From NCBI GenBank assembly GCA_013396525.1, contig VWYX01000679.1, forward strand, positions 124,001-188,000: a stretch of 64,000 bases of DNA, given 5' to 3'. Both the position numbers and the translations under genes were made by a program. Numbering within the stretch: the first letter of the stretch is position 1; each line of letters opens with the position of its first letter. This DNA is from Chaetorhynchus papuensis. Lineage: Eukaryota > Chordata > Aves > Passeriformes > Rhipiduridae. Below, piece by piece: positions 47,981-61,645 of the stretch. The notes below the pieces were generated by a model that worked only from the letters and a program-made list of their open reading frames with translations, was not told the origin of the DNA and made no database searches.

Positions 47981-50900
47981 GCGCGAGAGGCGGAGGCGGC
48001 CGGCGGGAACCGGTTCGTGAATGGGGCCGGGGCGGGGAGCGGCCCTCGGGGCCGCGCCGGGACACCCAGCGCGCGCCCCGCCCGCTCGGGCCGGTGGAGG
48101 CGAGTTCGCCGGGAAGCGCCTGGCGCGAGCCCCAACTCCCCCGGGACAGAGAGTTCCAGACGCTTCCCTGCGCCGCCGGTGCGGGGCGGCCGGCTGGCGC
48201 TCCGCAGCCCTGTGCCCGCCGTGGCGGGGCCAGGGGGGAGAGCCGCTCCCGCGCGGGCCGTGGGACGCGGGGTGGCGCAGCGCGGGGCCCCGCGTGGGTT
48301 TAATCCGTCGGCCCCTTCGTCCGCAGGCTGCAAAACCGCTCTGGCGAGTTTAATGCCGACAGGAAGCTCTTAGAGCGTTCTGCCCGCAGATAACCCCGTG
48401 TCTTTTAAGTCGAGATAAAACCCGTGATTCTGGTGTTGCAGATGGGAGCTCAGCCCAGTAGGCCAGAAGCGGTGTGAGAAACAGCAGGGCTCGCTTAGCC
48501 TTGTGCTCCCTCTCGCTCCTGGAAAAGTGTCTCCTAGGGCCCAGGGGTTCTCGAAAGGCAGACGTGAGGAGGTGGAGCCGGCGGTGGGAAGCACCGACGG
48601 TATCACTGCAGCACCTCAGGCACAGCGGCACGGCCGGCAGTCCCTGGCTGGACACCGGCGACCGGGGAAACACCTCAGTGTGGGTCAGTGCCAGCTCTGT
48701 GAAATAACAGCCTATTTTTAGCTTGAGTTTGTCTGGAATTGTTCTAGTTGTGTTTAACTAGTTAAGTCTTTCTTCTGCATGATATTTTACTGCTACTATA
48801 CAGATTAGAAGAGCTTGCAGAAGTTGTTTCTGATCTAAAAAATAAACCGCTCCAATCTCCGCAAGTTAGCATTGCCCTGTACAAAGGCATGGCTGGTTTG
48901 TGGTTTTGCCCAAATGTCCTGGGTTTGTATAACCTGTGTAAACCGTGGTTTGTCCAAAGGAGGTTTTCATGGTATCTGACACGTGAGAGGTGTCCTGTTC
49001 GGAGCATGTCTGTGTTATCTTTCCCTCCACCTGGCTTCACGTGGCCATAAACTAATTTCTAACCAGGAGCCATGTCTCTGCTAGGATAATGTACTTAGCT
49101 TCTCTGGGCTATAAATAGATCTCGGCTGTATTTACGTTGTGTTTTCTATTTACTGACTTAAGGCACGTGTCTGGTGAACTTGCAGCTGTTTCCACTTCTT
49201 CATATGAAACTTCTTGAAAACGTGGTCAGGGTGCTATAAAATAAGATGATCTCAAGGTTGATGGCTGCTTGGAATATTGTTTACTTTTTGGTGGTTGCAA
49301 TGATAGGAAGGTTTTGGGAAAAAAGAAATAAAGTCAACATAGCTTTTACTGTTGGTACAGTTTGAGGAATTTGCTCTGAATAGACTTCTGTGATTAAGCA
49401 GCTCTTTACCTGCTTTAATCCATGTTTGGTTTTTGTGTTTGGTTTTTTTTCCTCCAACAATGCAAGCTTTTTTTTTTACTGTTGCATTGCACAATAAACT
49501 GATCAGAATTTTAAAATCAAATTACTTTTTTCTGCAACATCCTTTGAGTGCTCTAGCACAGTAGATTATTCTGAAAATAAGTCTGGCAGTTTCTCTGAAA
49601 TTATACCCAAAGAATAAAGGATTTAGCTCAGAAAACTTCTGGACTATAAGGATTTTTTCTTCTTGAGTAAAACATGCAATGGATCATTTTAATGATTGAA
49701 TATTAATTTTTTATTAGATTGACCCTACGTGGTCCCCCTACTTGTGATTAATTATGTCATACTAGTTGTCACTTATGCAGTTCCTGTATTTTATGATCTG
49801 AGATGGTAAGAGATACTTGGAGACTACAGTAGTCTCCTATTTCATATAATATAGGGTAGAATCAGACGTATTTTTAGGGGAGAGAGACAAGTAGATAGTT
49901 AAAAGATGCCAGTTAGTGAACTGATGAAACAAAGTGGGTTGAGGAAACAGAAAGAGATGAGACTCCTAAGGAACTTTAAATATACAAAAAAAATGTTTGA
50001 AAAGAGAAATCTGTGGGCTATAATCAGAAGAGACTGATAATACCAGTATGAGAAGCAAAGATGTGATCATCACCATCATTGTGGTATTAGGAAGATTAAT
50101 ACAACTTATATGATAAGAGGCTGTAATAGGAAAAAGCTTGAATACATTTTTGAGGCAGTGGGAATGAAAACCAAAATGTGGGCTTGGACTGAATGTCCTT
50201 ACCTAGTTGACTATTTTCAAGAGTTTTTGAAAGTTTTAGTAGGCAGTTGTGCAGTAAAACAGTCAATTTAAAGAAAACCAAAGTTTCAGAAATCAAAATG
50301 GTGGGTTGTACCTTATGATAGCTTTCTTTTCTCCTAAGTACAATAGTGAAAACAAATCCCTATTCACACTCTTTACATAAAAGTGTAAATATTTTATATG
50401 CTTTGCTGGCCATTTTTGTAAAGAAAGGGAATCTTAATATAATTGGGGAAAAGTCTCTTTACTTCTGATCATCTTTGTCAGCCTTTATGTACTTATAAAA
50501 GTTCCATTATATTATTTTTTAGTCAGAGGGACCAGAACAGGAAGTAGTTTTCAACGTGCAGTCACACCAAGACTGGGTATCACTTTGAAGTGGTTTTACT
50601 TTATTGCTACTATATGTGTTCTGTTCTGAGAATGCTACTTCTATGGGATTCGTGAAAGTTAACTTTAAAATATTACTCTTATGTTTTAAATATGTATCTT
50701 TATATAACAACTAGTATAAATATTACTCAAAGACTAAATAAAAGCCTTGTTTATTAATATGCATGTCTTTTGCAGACACTTAACTTCTTTAGTCCTTCTA
50801 AAAGTCAGTCAGTTGTTCCTGATGTTTGTCTGGGCCTTCTGTAACGTAACATTAGGGCAAAAACCCACAAAGAGTTGTGTACTAGAAAGAAGTGTCACAA

Positions 50901-53900
50901 TCTGAATTTGTTCAATTGGATGTTAGTTTCGTTGTGTCTATATGGACTAATCCTATTTTAAATTTTAGTGGAATTTGGGATTTTATATAGCTGTCGATGT
51001 CATGTCTATTACTATTCTGTATGTATAGAATTAATGTGTACACTTAAGGCTCTACTGGTTAGATCTTTGATCTGCTGATATTTACTGTAGCCTTTTGTGT
51101 AGAGGTTTCTGAAGGCTGTGGTAATGCCTGTGTCATGCCAATGTGTAAAAATGTGAAGTGAGTTGACTATCACTGGGTTAGACTGTCATGTAATAGAAAA
51201 CTCATACATGACTAAGCAGATTAAAACAAAAAATAATTAAAGGAAAATAATGTAATTAATGCAAATCAATGTAGTTCTAGGGAAAACAGCTATTACCAAG
51301 AAAGCTGACTTAATGCTTTGATAAGATTACAAGATTGGCATAAAAGTAACTGCATAGCTGTAACATTAAATGTTCATGTTTTCAAACAGTTTTATCAAAG
51401 GAGTGTAATCAAAGATCACTCTAAAAAACAAGTGTGGCTGATGCAAAGACTGATGAATAGCAAGTAGCAACGATGCCAGCATAGCTCTTCAGAGTAATCT
51501 AGGCTGTTTAGTAACTTGTATTCACTCAAAATTGTGCTTTTAGTACCAACACTTGCAAAGTCATACACCTAGAACAAGAAACACAAGCAAGATTTTTAGG
51601 TTTTCAAGAATACTTTTGTTACTCTTAAAGGAGTATAGGGATTATAATGGACAAGTCAATATGAACACCCAGGGCAGTGCTTTGGTAACAATAAAAATGA
51701 TAATTATGTGATCCTTAGATATCTTATGTGAAATTGTGAGGAGTAGAGGGATTTTTTTTTTTTTTAATAGCCTCAATACTAACTATTTAATTACCATGTG
51801 CAGATCTCACCACAGACCTTACCTGATCTTCTGATATACATAAAACCCCAACCAATTCGTCTGGAGCCTGTGTGTGGCATTTTTCATGTGCCCTGTTACC
51901 TTCTCCTTTGTTTATATTTACTGCTCCACCTCTTAACCCTTTTTTGCCTCCCTCTTCAGATTATGTTCAGTGCCGTGGCATGTCTTGGATTCTGTGATCT
52001 TCTGGTGAGCAGGATAATGGACTGGAAGGGACTGCAGGACAGTGTCAATTTGTGTTTGAGAGTGGTAGGTCCACAGCCATGTCATAGAAGAGAGAGTGAT
52101 AAATTTCTGAGAATGCAAATCTGCAGAAAATCTACAAAGACTGGAAACAGTGAGACATATAAGGACTCTTCCTGCTTAACTCAGAAAGTAGATGCAGTGA
52201 TATCTCACAAGGAGAAAATATAGGCCTCTAAAGGTTTCCTTATTTGAAGAGTACGGTAGATTGGTTTATAAATGTATGACAAACTCACTTGGTCTGAAGT
52301 TACTGAAGATACAAGTTATTGGCTTCAGTGTGGGAATTACTGGGTGAGATTTCCTATGCTGTGAGGTACAGATCATTAACCGTAAAATACAGACTTTTAC
52401 ATCTTGAAGTGCAAATTTAACAGGTAAAGAAAACATTTAGTCAAAAGTGCTTTACTTCAGGTTTTTTTAGTTAGTTCAAACTCTTTATGTGTTTTTATCT
52501 CAGTGGAGCTGTAGAATTTCTTATATCGTGTCTTAACTGGAAATTCTGCTTTTAATGTTTCTAAAGTTTAAGAATATTAATAATTTAACCGAGTGCTTCT
52601 TTTTATTTTTCCACTGATTGTAATTTTGTTGTGTGTATAAAAAACCCTCTAAATTACTGAGTTTCTTGTTGTTGTCAGTTCTTACTATGTCAGCTTCATT
52701 TCTGCAGCTTGGTCTCATTTATTCTCCGCTCTAGCATGTTTCCCTCTTTATTTTTTGATGGATGTCTTCAGTCAAAATCTTTTTTCAAGCGTCTTTCTTT
52801 TCTTCGGTTCTTTAAAAAGTCTCATGATTGTGAACCATTAATTCATTTCTCTCCTATGTCCCAAGTTTCAGTCAATAGTATGGTCAGGACTCGGTTTGTT
52901 TCCACGGCCTGGGCCCACATGGTCAGAGCACACACATGGAACCCTCTACTGCTGGCAAATAGCACCCGGGGGACACTGTTCTGCTGTGAGATTGGTGGGA
53001 CAGACCTGTGCTCGAGGGGAACCTTTCTGCTGTGGAAATTTCCATGCTGATGTGCTAGAAGAGGGATACAGAATTTTTATTGTAGGAGATCTATTTGTGA
53101 CACTCTAGCACATTATCAAAACTGAAAGAGTTTGTAGTGGATTCTTAATATCTGCTTGGCTTCCTTGGCCATGCATATTTGTAAAAAAATACTCTGAATT
53201 CATTGTGAGGCTATAACACAGACCTTTTCACTATTAATGCAAATGAGCACTTCATATACAAGGTGTGGTATGCTGAAGGTTTCTGGTATAGTGTCATGAT
53301 CTTGTCTAGATCTTGTCTATATGCTTTTGTGATTATGACAATTATTTTCCATTTTCAGCTTCAAAACTGGTTTCTGTATTTTGAATAGAAAGTCATTTTA
53401 GTTTCTTTCTGGAACCCTTATTATATGCATTGGCCATGGACTGGTCAGAGGGATTAGAGAACTACTACTGAGACTTCGCAAATACAACCAATGTGAAGCC
53501 CTTTTCCAGTTGTTCTTTGGAAAAATTTGGTGAATTTTTCATATTGCTTCTGTCTGTTCAATAAAATAATTTTCTCCATAATGCCCAGTTTGTATTAAAA
53601 CGTTGAAGATGTGATAAAGAAGGATTTTTCATGACCGAAGAAATGATGATCTTTTACAGGCACACGCTGAAATAGTCACTTGGCAGGTTTAACAGTCATA
53701 ATTGGCCCTTAGGCAACATATAATCTGAGTAGATAGTATTTAAGTATTACAGGAGTAATTATAAAGATGAATAATTCCAGAAAATATTTGCACAGTGTTG
53801 CTTACAAGTAAGTTTTCTGTTGTTAGGCTCTTTTATAACATATCTGCTAGTTTATTCCTATTGAAGTAAATAAAGCCGATACATTAGGAAAACTGGACAT

Positions 53901-56900
53901 TTTTGATTTAATTTAATTTGGGTTTCTCCAAACCCTTTTTGGAACAGTCCAATGGTTTGACATTGTGGATATATCACAGCATTTATCTCAGCAAGCTGTT
54001 TGAGCTGATGGCCTGGGAATATTTTCTCAAGGATGTTAGTGGGAAATAAGAGCCTAGCCACAGGGATGACAAACAGGGCCTTTGGTGCTAATAGTGCTTT
54101 CCATATTTCCTATTACTTTTTAAGAAATTTTGGCATAAGAATCCTGTACAGCTGCTGTTAAAATACTGCAATATATTTTTTTTTTATGTTACAGTTTTTC
54201 AACAATGCTACCCATGAAAACTGCTAAACTGATACTCTTAATGGTAATATCAGATGTTAATGGCAATTACAAGAACATACAGCAATTACAGGGACTCGTA
54301 ACTTTGCCTTTTTGAGAAGTTTCTTTGGATGAGTGTGAAAATTCATTTATGTTTCTAAAATGTAAACCACATATTTTATTACTTTGCATTATTAGTGCTG
54401 CAACCAGAAATAAATAGCAATCCCTTTGCTCAGTCTGCAGCTGTCAGTCACTTACTGCCTGTTCAGCGTCCTCTTCACACCACTCCGGATTTTTTCCCCT
54501 CTGTTGCTAGGGAGGTATGCTCATTGATTTTTCTGTGGGTTTTGTTGTGGTTTTGTTTTGTACAGCAAAATAACAATTTATTGAGACAGGAAAATTTTGC
54601 ACATCCACTTGTATAACTCACTGTATTCTTTTGTCAGCTGATATGCTGTACTGTCACTAGACTCAAAGTTTATCTTGTCATTTACTGTTGGAATCCCATT
54701 ATTGTTAAAAATCATTGCCTTTCATTTTATTTCTGAGATTTGAATTAAAAATTGAAAAATAGAAGCTAAAGTTGGTAATGGAAGCTCTGTTGCAGTTGTA
54801 TTCCATGCTCAAATATGACATTATACCATTAAATGACAAAATTATTATACAAGAAGGAAATTTGGAACATGTCATAAAAAAAAAAATTATTATATTTTCT
54901 TGGTATGTATACATGTGCTTTTGTTGTTTCTTTGGTTAGTGAACGTTCTTCTTTTATACAGTATTATAATTGTCGGTGTATTAGAAAAGAGATATACCTG
55001 TATTCAATTTAACAGGAAAAACAAATCACTTGGAAACCAATGTGTAATCTTATGATCTAAAGCTCACAAACAAGGGAGATTAACTAGTATTACTCTAAAT
55101 GAAGAAAATGACATGTTTTAAAATCAAGATGGAAGCTGTAAGCTGTAAGGAAAAGATTAGTAATTATCCAAATGTCCTAAAAAATGTAGTGGCTTTTGTG
55201 TTTGGATTTAAACAAGAAAGCATCTGACAACTGTCAGTCTCTGTGATCTAGTGCTGGAATTCTTTTGGATCCCTAATTTCTTTTGCTTTTTGCTTGAGTA
55301 AACTGGTTCAATAAATCAAAAATATGCAAGTCTTTGTCAAAGAAAAGACTTTTGTTTTGTCTTAGGGCAGGTACACTGTGTCAGGCTATCAGTAAACATG
55401 TACTTTTTGTGACATAAATGGCATTCCAATGGTACTCCAGATCTTAGGCTATTTTGCTTCCAATCTGCCAGATGAACTCTGCACCAGCCTTTGCTATGTG
55501 TATGATTATGTTGTTTTTTTCCCAGGGTTTCACAGTCAGAATATTACTTTGGTCAGCAGACTGTTGGTCAAAATAATACATACCAAACTAATAGTAGGGA
55601 TCTGTACCCCACTGAAAATACAACTGAATACATTGTAGTTTGCCTGTGCAAAATTCTTGATGCAGAACTGCCTCTTTTTTACCCCTAGTGCCATGCACAT
55701 TTTTAAATTTTTTAAACTAGTATTCTTGAACCTGCCATCGAGCCCAAAACCGAATATTCCTCTCTAATATTCCTGCGGTTCACATACTCATATGTGCTCT
55801 CAGCACTACCAGCTGCAGGCCTATGCATTTCAGCAGTAATTCTGTTCCCTGAAACTATTACTTCAACATGTTTCTGATGCCACATGGATAACTTTTTTTT
55901 AGTAATGAGAGTTAGCATCTCCACACCAAGAAAAGTGGGACACATTTGTTTCTATATCTGTTTAGATGCAAAATTCTGGAGCCTCTGCAACTATTCCCTA
56001 TCTGTGTTTAAATGTTGCCATTGTAGAATTGCACAGTTCCTGCCTGAAACACTACTGTATACTTGGGGATGGAGTAACAATTCCAGCAGTTTCCATGGCT
56101 GCCTAGTTTGTCATGAAAATGTTATGGTGGTAATTTCTTTGCACATGCTGGTACTGTCCAAAAGACATGAAACATCACACGGATGTCTGCATCATAAGAT
56201 GAACAGTTAGATCTGGGGCAGCATGCTTACTGTGTCTGTGATGAAAGTGGAGAATAGTCAGAGCTATAGGGGCCAGAAGTACCTCAGGTGTATGTGGTGG
56301 CAAGCTAAAATAACCACTGTTCTTAGAGCCTTAAAGGAAAAATAATCTGATTTCTTTGCTGCTAGAGACACAGCACTCAGAAGGGCAGTACATAAACTGG
56401 AGAGTATCATCAAAGCCATTGAAGTAAGCAAGTGCACCACTGTATATTCAGGATGTACTTGGTTTATGGAATTGTAGATAATTGGAGATAGTTTGGTTTA
56501 AGGTTGCCTGAGTACATGAGAAAACACTGTCGTGTGACACACCCCACTGTGGATAATTGTATGTAACTCATATCCTTGAAGCTGACCTTTGGAAGGAAGG
56601 GAAAAGGAGTAGAAAGATAAGCAGCTAAGTGCTTAGTCTTACTAAATAGGTCTTAACAAGTATTTCAGATTAACAGTATTTGCAATGATAGAAAAAAGTG
56701 AAGAAGCTCTTCAAGATGCCAGTAGAGCCACTATTTTCTTCAGACTCTCTGTCAGATACAGAAAGATTTCAATATATCAAAAGGAACTTGATGCAAAGGC
56801 CTCCTAGTTATTAGAAGAAAATTCTTAGGATGCAGACAAGAATAATGTAAAACTGGTAATTTTTTTTCTGCAGTACTTTAGGATAACTAAGGATGCTTAG

Positions 56901-59267
56901 AAGCAGACTATCGCATTTTCTCTACGTAAAATATACTCTTAAAAGAAACCAGACTCCAAAATTTACTGACATTGCTCTTGTAGCTTGTAATTTTATTACA
57001 AATATCAGTATTTAAATAAACTCCGTTTTAGAAAACAAAATTCCAATACACATTTCAAGATCTAATTTTACTTAATCATTTTCAAGCAAGCAAGAAGCAG
57101 CCTGGAGACATTTTCAAATGTCTGGGCAATGAGCTTTAGAGACACTGTTCCTAAGGATTAACACTACAAACTTTGGAGACAGCCTCTGGAAACAAGCTCA
57201 TTATGCTGCTGTGCTGTTGTTGTTAGGCTCCTAAGGCAGCTCTCATCCATACATTCTCTGAAGCCTCTCATCCTGGTAGTGATCCAGTAAGCCTTGACTT
57301 GAACAGAAGCTTTCAGAGCTAAGCACTGCTTGTACACGGGAAAGGCTTCCAAATTCACTCCAGTTTGAGTAAAACACGTTGCAAGGTAATGCAGGAATCT
57401 TGACTTTTTTTTTCTTAAGGTACCATTATGAATAAAGCTGGCCATAATACTTTTCCACTGCTCATATTTTGGGGCTTTTTTACTATACTATTTCCCAATT
57501 TCTATGTAATTTCACTATCCTTATTTAGGGGAGAATGATATCCTAGTTTAGTCTTTTCTCAGTAAATTGCCTGAAGCCTTTAGTCAGATTTTACTCTGCT
57601 TTATTCAGACACAATCTTATATGATACTAATTTTGGAAACAAATAACTATGACTTCATCTCTGATCAAACAGTTAAGCAAAAAGTATATTTTGCCTCTGG
57701 AAGCTGCCCTTTAGTTTAAAAGATTACTTTTCAAAAGTACCTATATTATTTTAGAAGTATATTTTAGAAGTATTTATAAGTCATGTTTTCCAAGGGAATA
57801 GTCACTTGGGGATGCTCAACTTTAGACAGTTCCAGCATAAGGGAATTTACACCCTTAATTACATGTTACAGATTCCTGTTCAAAACATGAGAAGGACTAG
57901 GAGACTAAAATTGGAATCAGTAGGAGTCAGCATGGCTCGCTGGAAGATACAGCAGACAAAAACCATAGAGGAGAGGAATAAAACTTAAATTAGCTTGGCC
58001 AACTCCTAGAGGATGGAGCTGACTTTCCTTAGCCAGGCTGCAGTAAAAAGGAGGTAAAAAAATAGGCAAATATGGGGATAAAAGTTCTTGAACATAACCA
58101 CAAAATTAATATTTATTAAAGATAAAGACATTTTTAAAAGATACTACATTTTGTAAGAAAATATTTCTAAAAATACTGAATAGTTACACAAAAAGGGAAG
58201 AGATATCAATACACCCTGCAGGTGAAGAAAATTATCAGCGAAGTAAATGACTGCTCCTGTCAGTTGATAAACACTTTCCAACCTCTCTAATGCTATGAGG
58301 ATAACACGGCTTGAACAAAATTAATTTTTTTAATTATCTACTTATCCGTCATAGTCATGTAAAAAAAGGGTTCTAAAGGTCCCTGCTTAAAATTTTCTTG
58401 TTCACACATTGCTTCATTCAAACCCGTTCATTCTCTAGAAACCAAAGCAGCATGCATTCTTCATTGATACAATTATGAATTATCTTAACTGCATTTGTGT
58501 ACTGCTTTCCCTACTTGCAGTACGAGTTCTGTGTTTTTAAGGGTTCTCACTTTCTTGTGTTTGATAACCCTTCCTTCTCCTTTTTCTCTGCTGGCATTAT
58601 CGGGACCAGCAATATTTAATGTTTTCTTTATCTTACTTGCTGCAAGACTGCATATTTAGTTTTATTTATTCCTGTGATCTCAAGTCTGCATCCTGTGCAC
58701 CCAGACACCTTAGTCTTCTTTAGAACATTCTTCAAGGATTACAGTTTTCAACCTCAGAAGATGTGTTACTCTATTTCCCCCTGCTGAATTATCAGGACTA
58801 CAGTTTTACATCTAGTTTTAGGGATCAGTTGGTCTTCTCTCTTATGCTCTATATTTCTCCTATGTCTTTACAAAATTCCTCTGAGCTGAGCTGTCCTTTC
58901 TTGTTTACATATTTGTCATGATATTATTAGGAAAAGTAATATGTTAAATGTTGTCTTCAAAGTAACTATCTTTGCTTTAAGAGAGACTTACTAATCTGCA
59001 TAATAAAAGTTATAACAGAAAACAGGAAACCAAATGATAAAATATCCTAATCGGAAGTTAATTTATGAATTGGTATTTATACAAATTCAAATATTTAACT
59101 AAAGCTAAACCAAAATAATTTCCCTTCAAATGGAAAAACAGACTAACTAATTTTGGGCTGCACCTCATGTAGAAACCTACCGTAGCAGGAGACATCCAGC
59201 TTCCTTTTGCCACCATGAGTTGGGTGTCAAATGTGAGAGAGTGATCTAGGATTTTTCTATAACTCTT

Positions 59268-59292
59268 AGAGAGAGAGAGAGAGAGAGAGAGA
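59268..59292. repeat. (AG)12 microsatellite
   Basis: Twelve uninterrupted AG units. Confidence 0.95.
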
Positions 59293-60392
59293 AGTCCTTC
59301 TAGAAGCTGATAAATCCTGTTCTGGCATAAGTATTAAAGATGGGATAAATTGCTTTTCAGCAGTATTTATCATGACTGTAGAGAAAGAATGAGCAATTAG
59401 AGTAAGCACCTATATTTCAAACTGCTAACAAGGTAACCTGAATCTTACCAGTCTAGAGTGAAGTGGACTCTCCTTACCAATGGCTCTACTGTATCACCTT
59501 TCCAAAAAATTACCCCATCAGTGTCTAAAACCATGCTGTGCCCGGCTCAGTTCTGAGCAGTATCTGTTCCCATGCTCTGACTGGTGCTTTGAGTTGTCCT
59601 AGGTAATGGGTTAATTTTTTTGTTGTCCTTACCTTGAGAAGATTTAGAAACCATAAAGAACAGAATCCATCATAATTTCATTTCATTTTTGCAGCATTAA
59701 AAGGTTTATTTGACCTAAAATGATTTATGTACTTCTAAGGAAATTTAGAAAAAAAAGGGCTTCACATGGTTTTCAAATGCAACTATGTCCCTGTATTGGC
59801 CTAATACTGCAGGGTCAGGGCACTTGATAGGAGTGCAAGACCTTAAATTGTTTGCTTGTTTATTGCAATGTTTTTCTGAGAACTGCACTTGGCTGACTGG
59901 TATGTAAATTCCTAATTACCTCTATTCCTCCTTTTAATATTTGTTAGAATTCTTTCTGGAACCTTATTTAGTATGTCAATTAGGAAATTCTCTAGAAAAC
60001 AGAAAATCTGCATTTGAAGCTGAAGACAAATATTAAACCTAAGACATTCCCTCCCTTAGCAGTGTGTTAACATCAAGGCAGATATGCAGGAGCCATTTCA
60101 CTGCAGTGTAGAAGGAAAGGAATAAATCCAGATCCAGCCTACTCTCAAGCAAGAATTGAGTGACTGTGGATCCTGAAGGGGCAGGAATGCCTGTCTGGCA
60201 CGTTGTCTGGCATGACACACAACATTTCTGGACAGGATGGATTTCAGACATGTCACTATCCTAGGATTTTTTATTGTCTGGGCAGCAGGGTATCACATTG
60301 TTGTGTTGTCATTCTAAGTCACATTCTGCTATGTGCTATATATGTCATGGGGTTGCCAAATCCTCAGTTTTGAAAGCTATTCCTGGGACCAG

Positions 60393-60428
60393 CTTGAATA
60401 TTTGTTTGAATATTTGTTTGAATATTTC
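60393..60428. repeat. 12-bp tandem repeat, three copies
   Basis: tttgaatatttg three times, with one change at each end. Too short and without spacers, so not a CRISPR array. Confidence 0.95.
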
Positions 60429-61579
60429 TATTGGGTCTCTTTTCAGATCTTCTTTGAATAGAAGATGCAATGGGATTTTAGGCTAAGGGTTTCCAGTTGA
60501 AAATAACCAGGGACAGGGAGGGCACAGGAGCTAAACTGTATTGGAAAAACAGGTGCTGTTCAGTCTTAAGGGCAGACCTGGTAGACACTGTGTTGAGCTT
60601 TCTGGGGGAAGAACTGTCTGACTATAGGCTTACTGGATTTTTGCGAGGTTAATAGTATTTTTTTGAAAAATAAAAGCAAAGGAGGACATGCGGAGGGCAA
60701 TTCCCTTGCGAGGGGAAACTTACCACTTTAAAAGCTCCCAAAGCTTCGAATACACTGATTGGCAGAAGTCCAGCATTTTTCTGTTGGGATTTTTAAAATC
60801 ATTGCTTCCTATATAAGTTGCCCTTTGTCCCGCAAGTCTTGGCTGGACAAAGTCTAATTTGATAGCGCCTTTCCTCAGGCAGCCCAGATGACGTGGCTGT
60901 GCTCCAGTGCCTGTAACTGGTAGGTCCTCTTTGTACTCCTGCTGCCACTGGGGCCATTGGGTACCTCCTAGTTGCTGTTGTGACGTTATGGACTCCTTTG
61001 CCCTCATCCCATCAAACTTTCACTTCCTGTCTTTGTGCCAGTAAGAAATGTTGCCTTAAGAATCATGAAGGAGTGGCAGTATGGAGAAAAAAAAAGGAAA
61101 ATTATTGTTAATTTCAACTTCTCTATGATCAACCTACCATTAATGGACACCAATTTAATGACAAAAAATCCTGAAGAAGAGGGAAAGGACATAGTTCATT
61201 TATAAAGCACACAGGACATTGAAGTGCTTTGACTCTGGTCATTGCAGCAGTACAAACAGCAATTAGACCCCAGGAAAAAGGTAGGTTGTTTCCCACTACT
61301 GGTTCCTTTCATCTTGTTTGCAACCTGTTTTTGCACAAAGCACCACAGCTATTTATAGACTGAAGTGGGAGCTGAGAATAGGAAGAGCTTTATGTTTATG
61401 GGATGACAGTGTCAGGAGAGCAATACTTTAGCTAAATTGGGATGGCCTCTACAGAGTCCTATTTTTATGATTGTAATGCTGCTGGTATTTTGGGGACTGA
61501 TGTCTCACAGACACCGGCTCAGCTTCATGTAATTTATGTCCTCTCACATGTAAAAATAAACAAAGTTATATTAAAAAGC

Positions 61580-61645
61580 TGTACTTTTTTTGGAGGGGGG
61601 GTTGTTTGTTTTTTGTTTGTTTTTTTTTTATTTTTTTTTTATTAA
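61580..61645. repeat. T/G-rich low-complexity tract
   Basis: Runs of T interrupted by a G run and by TTTG units. No coding potential. Confidence 0.9.

Larger units (their letters stand above)
46580..48340. promoter_or_regulatory. CpG island at the PTP4A1 promoter
   Basis: About 1.8 kb of sequence dense in CG dinucleotides with sharp edges to AT-rich DNA. It covers PTP4A1 exon 1, the upstream promoter and about 1 kb of intron 1. Multiple long frames on both strands result from the low density of stop codons. Confidence 0.9.

Noticed and set aside
51798..52223. 141-codon plus-strand frame in the intergenic region
   Set aside because: It starts at GTG; the first ATG comes much later. The hydrophobic stretch is T-rich sequence, and no family was recognised.
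60393..60428. Repeated 12-mer considered as a CRISPR-like array
   Set aside because: Three directly abutting copies without spacers in a vertebrate genome: a simple tandem repeat.
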